A stretch of DNA of 6,548 nt from Fimbriimonadaceae bacterium. GTDB taxonomy: Bacteria > Armatimonadota > Fimbriimonadia > Fimbriimonadales > Fimbriimonadaceae. The first letter of the stretch is position 1. Each line of letters begins with the position of its first letter. The notes below the pieces were generated by a model that saw only the letters and a list, made by a program, of their open reading frames with translations, searched no databases and was not told the DNA's origin. The DNA lies in contig JALHPH010000094.1 in assembly GCA_022842565.1 (NCBI GenBank), positions 1 to 6,548 of the forward strand. Direction: 5' to 3'. The translations under genes were made by a program, and so were the position numbers. Positions 5,765 through 6,548 of this stretch are shown here, in pieces.

Positions 5765-6112
5765 CTATTGAATGCTGCGCGGATTTAAGCGCGACGGCCC
5801 TGTGCGGCCCTGGCTAGACGGTTCGCATCTGAATTCGAAGTCACCGATGACTGCATCAATGTCCGCAGCGTCAACTTCACCTGAGTTGTCCACGTCACCA
5901 TTCTGCATGGTTACCGAACCAACCACCTGGTTAGACCCCGTCAAGTTGATGTTGATCACGCTCTTGAGGAACGAGGAACCGTCCAGAACCAACTGGGAGG
6001 CACCGCTGACCATAATTGAAAAGCTAATCGACAGGGGAGTGCTGCTTGCGCTCGCCGCCTCAGCCCACCCGAGCTTTGGGCTAACGGTCTTCTTGCTCCG
6101 CTCAGCCCCGCA
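5765..6112 (-). pseudogene. Remnant of a secreted protein with dockerin-like C-terminus
   Basis: The minus-strand frame is open from 6112 to a stop at 5765. The only ATG in it (6013) lies inside the recognisable fold and would give 82 residues without a signal peptide. The readable part is a beta-sandwich-like stretch (PLSISFSI, VSGASQLVLDGSSFL, SVININLTGSNQ) followed by NGDVDNSGEVDAADIDAVIGDF. The latter is one dockerin-type/EF-hand-like loop with aspartates spaced to bind calcium. I recall this architecture at the C-terminus of large secreted proteins in Armatimonadota and related groups. After GDF the sequence turns into EFRCEPSSQGRTGPSR with no family character, and upstream a TGA (6115-6113) closes the frame. 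Both ends are thus missing or decayed. It could instead be a small real gene started at 6013, which I think less likely. Confidence 0.55.
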
Positions 6113-6316
6113 TCAGTGGGTGCCTGGTTTCGCCATCAAGACCCAACTTGATTTGCTCATTGAAAAGCTTCATATACGCCTTAGCTTTTTGCCGCTACGT
6201 GACGTGCGTTACATTAGGAATGAATGGAAGGCGCTTATAGTGAATACGTGAGTACTTCGGATTCCTCGTTGAAACCGGGGAATTCAGGATTACAATCAGT
6301 CCAGTCAGGAGGATAA
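6113..6316. other. Intergenic region before the exported-protein gene
   Basis: No supported gene lies here. The minus strand holds a 23-codon ATG frame (MKLFNEQIKLG...) ahead of the dockerin remnant, with no family character. The right half carries the promoter at 6269-6296 and a ribosome binding site AGGAGG at 6307-6312. Nothing resembling a tRNA, riboswitch or repeat was seen. Confidence 0.5.
6269..6296 (+). promoter_or_regulatory. Housekeeping-type promoter of the exported-protein gene
   Basis: TTGAAA (6269-6274) and TACAAT (6291-6296) are spaced 16 bases apart, with four and five of six consensus matches. A start near 6303 would leave a leader of about 14 bases that just includes the AGGAGG ribosome binding site (6307-6312). 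Confidence 0.55.
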
Positions 6317-6548
6317 GTGAAACAAACCACGCTCTTGTCGCTTCGATCGGTCCTAGTTGTAGGTTCGCTCTCATTACTGATCCCATGCGCTTCTGCGCAA
6401 ATTGACGCCAAACCGGAATGGCGCTACTACCGTGCGGGAAACACGGGCGTGCAAGGGGACTACTGCGACAGCCTCTGGATTGGCTCCGACAATGACCCGT
6501 GGATTGGCGGCTACGATGCTTCGTTCGAAGAAGGTGGGCTCGCCAAGT
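6317..6548 (+). CDS. Exported protein, possibly beta-propeller type, 3'-truncated by window edge
   Basis: This is the first 77 residues of a gene that runs off the right edge. The GTG start (6317) is supported by AGGAGG four bases upstream and a good promoter. Residues 1-27 form a signal peptide: MKQTTLLSLR, a hydrophobic core, and a likely cleavage at ASA|QI. The cysteine at 24 is preceded by proline, so a lipobox is unlikely. The mature start reads EWRYYRAGNTGVQGDY (34-49), then DSLWIGSDNDPWIGGYD (51-67). The spacing of LWIG..NDPWIGGYD resembles blades of the two-component-regulator or sensor type of propeller (LW.G..G.lWigt.), but one partial blade is too little for a firm family call. No function is assigned. 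It points away from the importer operon. Confidence 0.75.
   Translation, partial: MKQTTLLSLRSVLVVGSLSLLIPCASAQIDAKPEWRYYRAGNTGVQGDYCDSLWIGSDNDPWIGGYDASFEEGGLAK

Noticed and set aside
5795..5812. Two CGGCCCTG copies 10 bp apart
   Set aside because: It lies in the degenerate tail of the dockerin remnant, in GC-rich sequence, with no third copy or promoter nearby.
5772..6251. 159-codon plus-strand open frame across the dockerin remnant
   Set aside because: No family character and no ribosome binding site. The minus strand reads a recognisable dockerin-like motif in the same place.
6261..6285. Imperfect inverted repeat GATTCCTC/GGGGAATT around the -35 box
   Set aside because: It needs G-T pairs, and the symmetry is too weak to claim an operator.
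1..6548. CRISPR arrays, tRNA or rRNA genes, insertion sequences, phage or toxin-antitoxin modules
   Set aside because: I saw no spaced repeats, RNA-gene motifs, transposase-like proteins or paired terminal inverted repeats anywhere in the window.

Overview
The window looks like chromosomal DNA of a moderately GC-rich, diderm-type soil or water bacterium. The best guess is Armatimonadota, class Fimbriimonadia. This rests on three things: a PEP-CTERM protein ending in VPEP, a hydrophobic stretch and RRRR; a minus-strand dockerin-like fragment (NGDVDNSGEVDAADIDAVIGDF type) of a kind recalled from that group; and a further secreted protein with tryptophan- and glycine-rich repeats. The placement comes from pattern memory, not from a search. 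Non-ATG starts are frequent: TTG at 1633 and 3468, GTG at 4336 and 6317.

Layout. (1) 2-655, plus: the C-terminal two thirds of a GH130 mannoside phosphorylase/hydrolase, whose start lies left of the window. (2) 673-707: a strong hairpin with a T-run, shared with the converging gene. (3) 725-1288, minus: an orphan ECF-type RNA polymerase sigma factor with a plausible housekeeping promoter. (4) 1289-1632: a 344-bp divergent intergenic region with candidate regulatory sites. (5) 1633-1815, plus: a 60-residue stump of a DUF892/YciE-like ferritin-fold stress protein with an excellent ribosome binding site. (6) 1922-2587, plus: a PEP-CTERM surface protein, perhaps translated from a leaderless mRNA. 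(7) 5628-2650, minus: a compact three-gene operon for a CUT1 carbohydrate ABC importer (binding lipoprotein, MalF-like permease, MalG-like permease) with overlapping genes and no ATPase. (8) 5765-6112, minus: a remnant of a secreted protein with a dockerin-like C-terminus. (9) 6317 to the end, plus: the start of an exported, possibly propeller-like protein with a good promoter and ribosome binding site.

How the parts fit. The importer would bring in an oligosaccharide, powered by a shared MalK/MsiK-type ATPase encoded elsewhere. The GH130 enzyme acts on beta-mannosides and could belong to the same carbohydrate lifestyle, but it is on the other strand and about 2 kb away, so no direct link is shown. 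The sigma factor and the DUF892 stump face away from each other across a shared control region.

No clearly new multi-gene system is visible. The items most worth a second look are the two possible leaderless starts, the orphan sigma factor with its divergent control region, and the truncated but well-initiated DUF892 gene.
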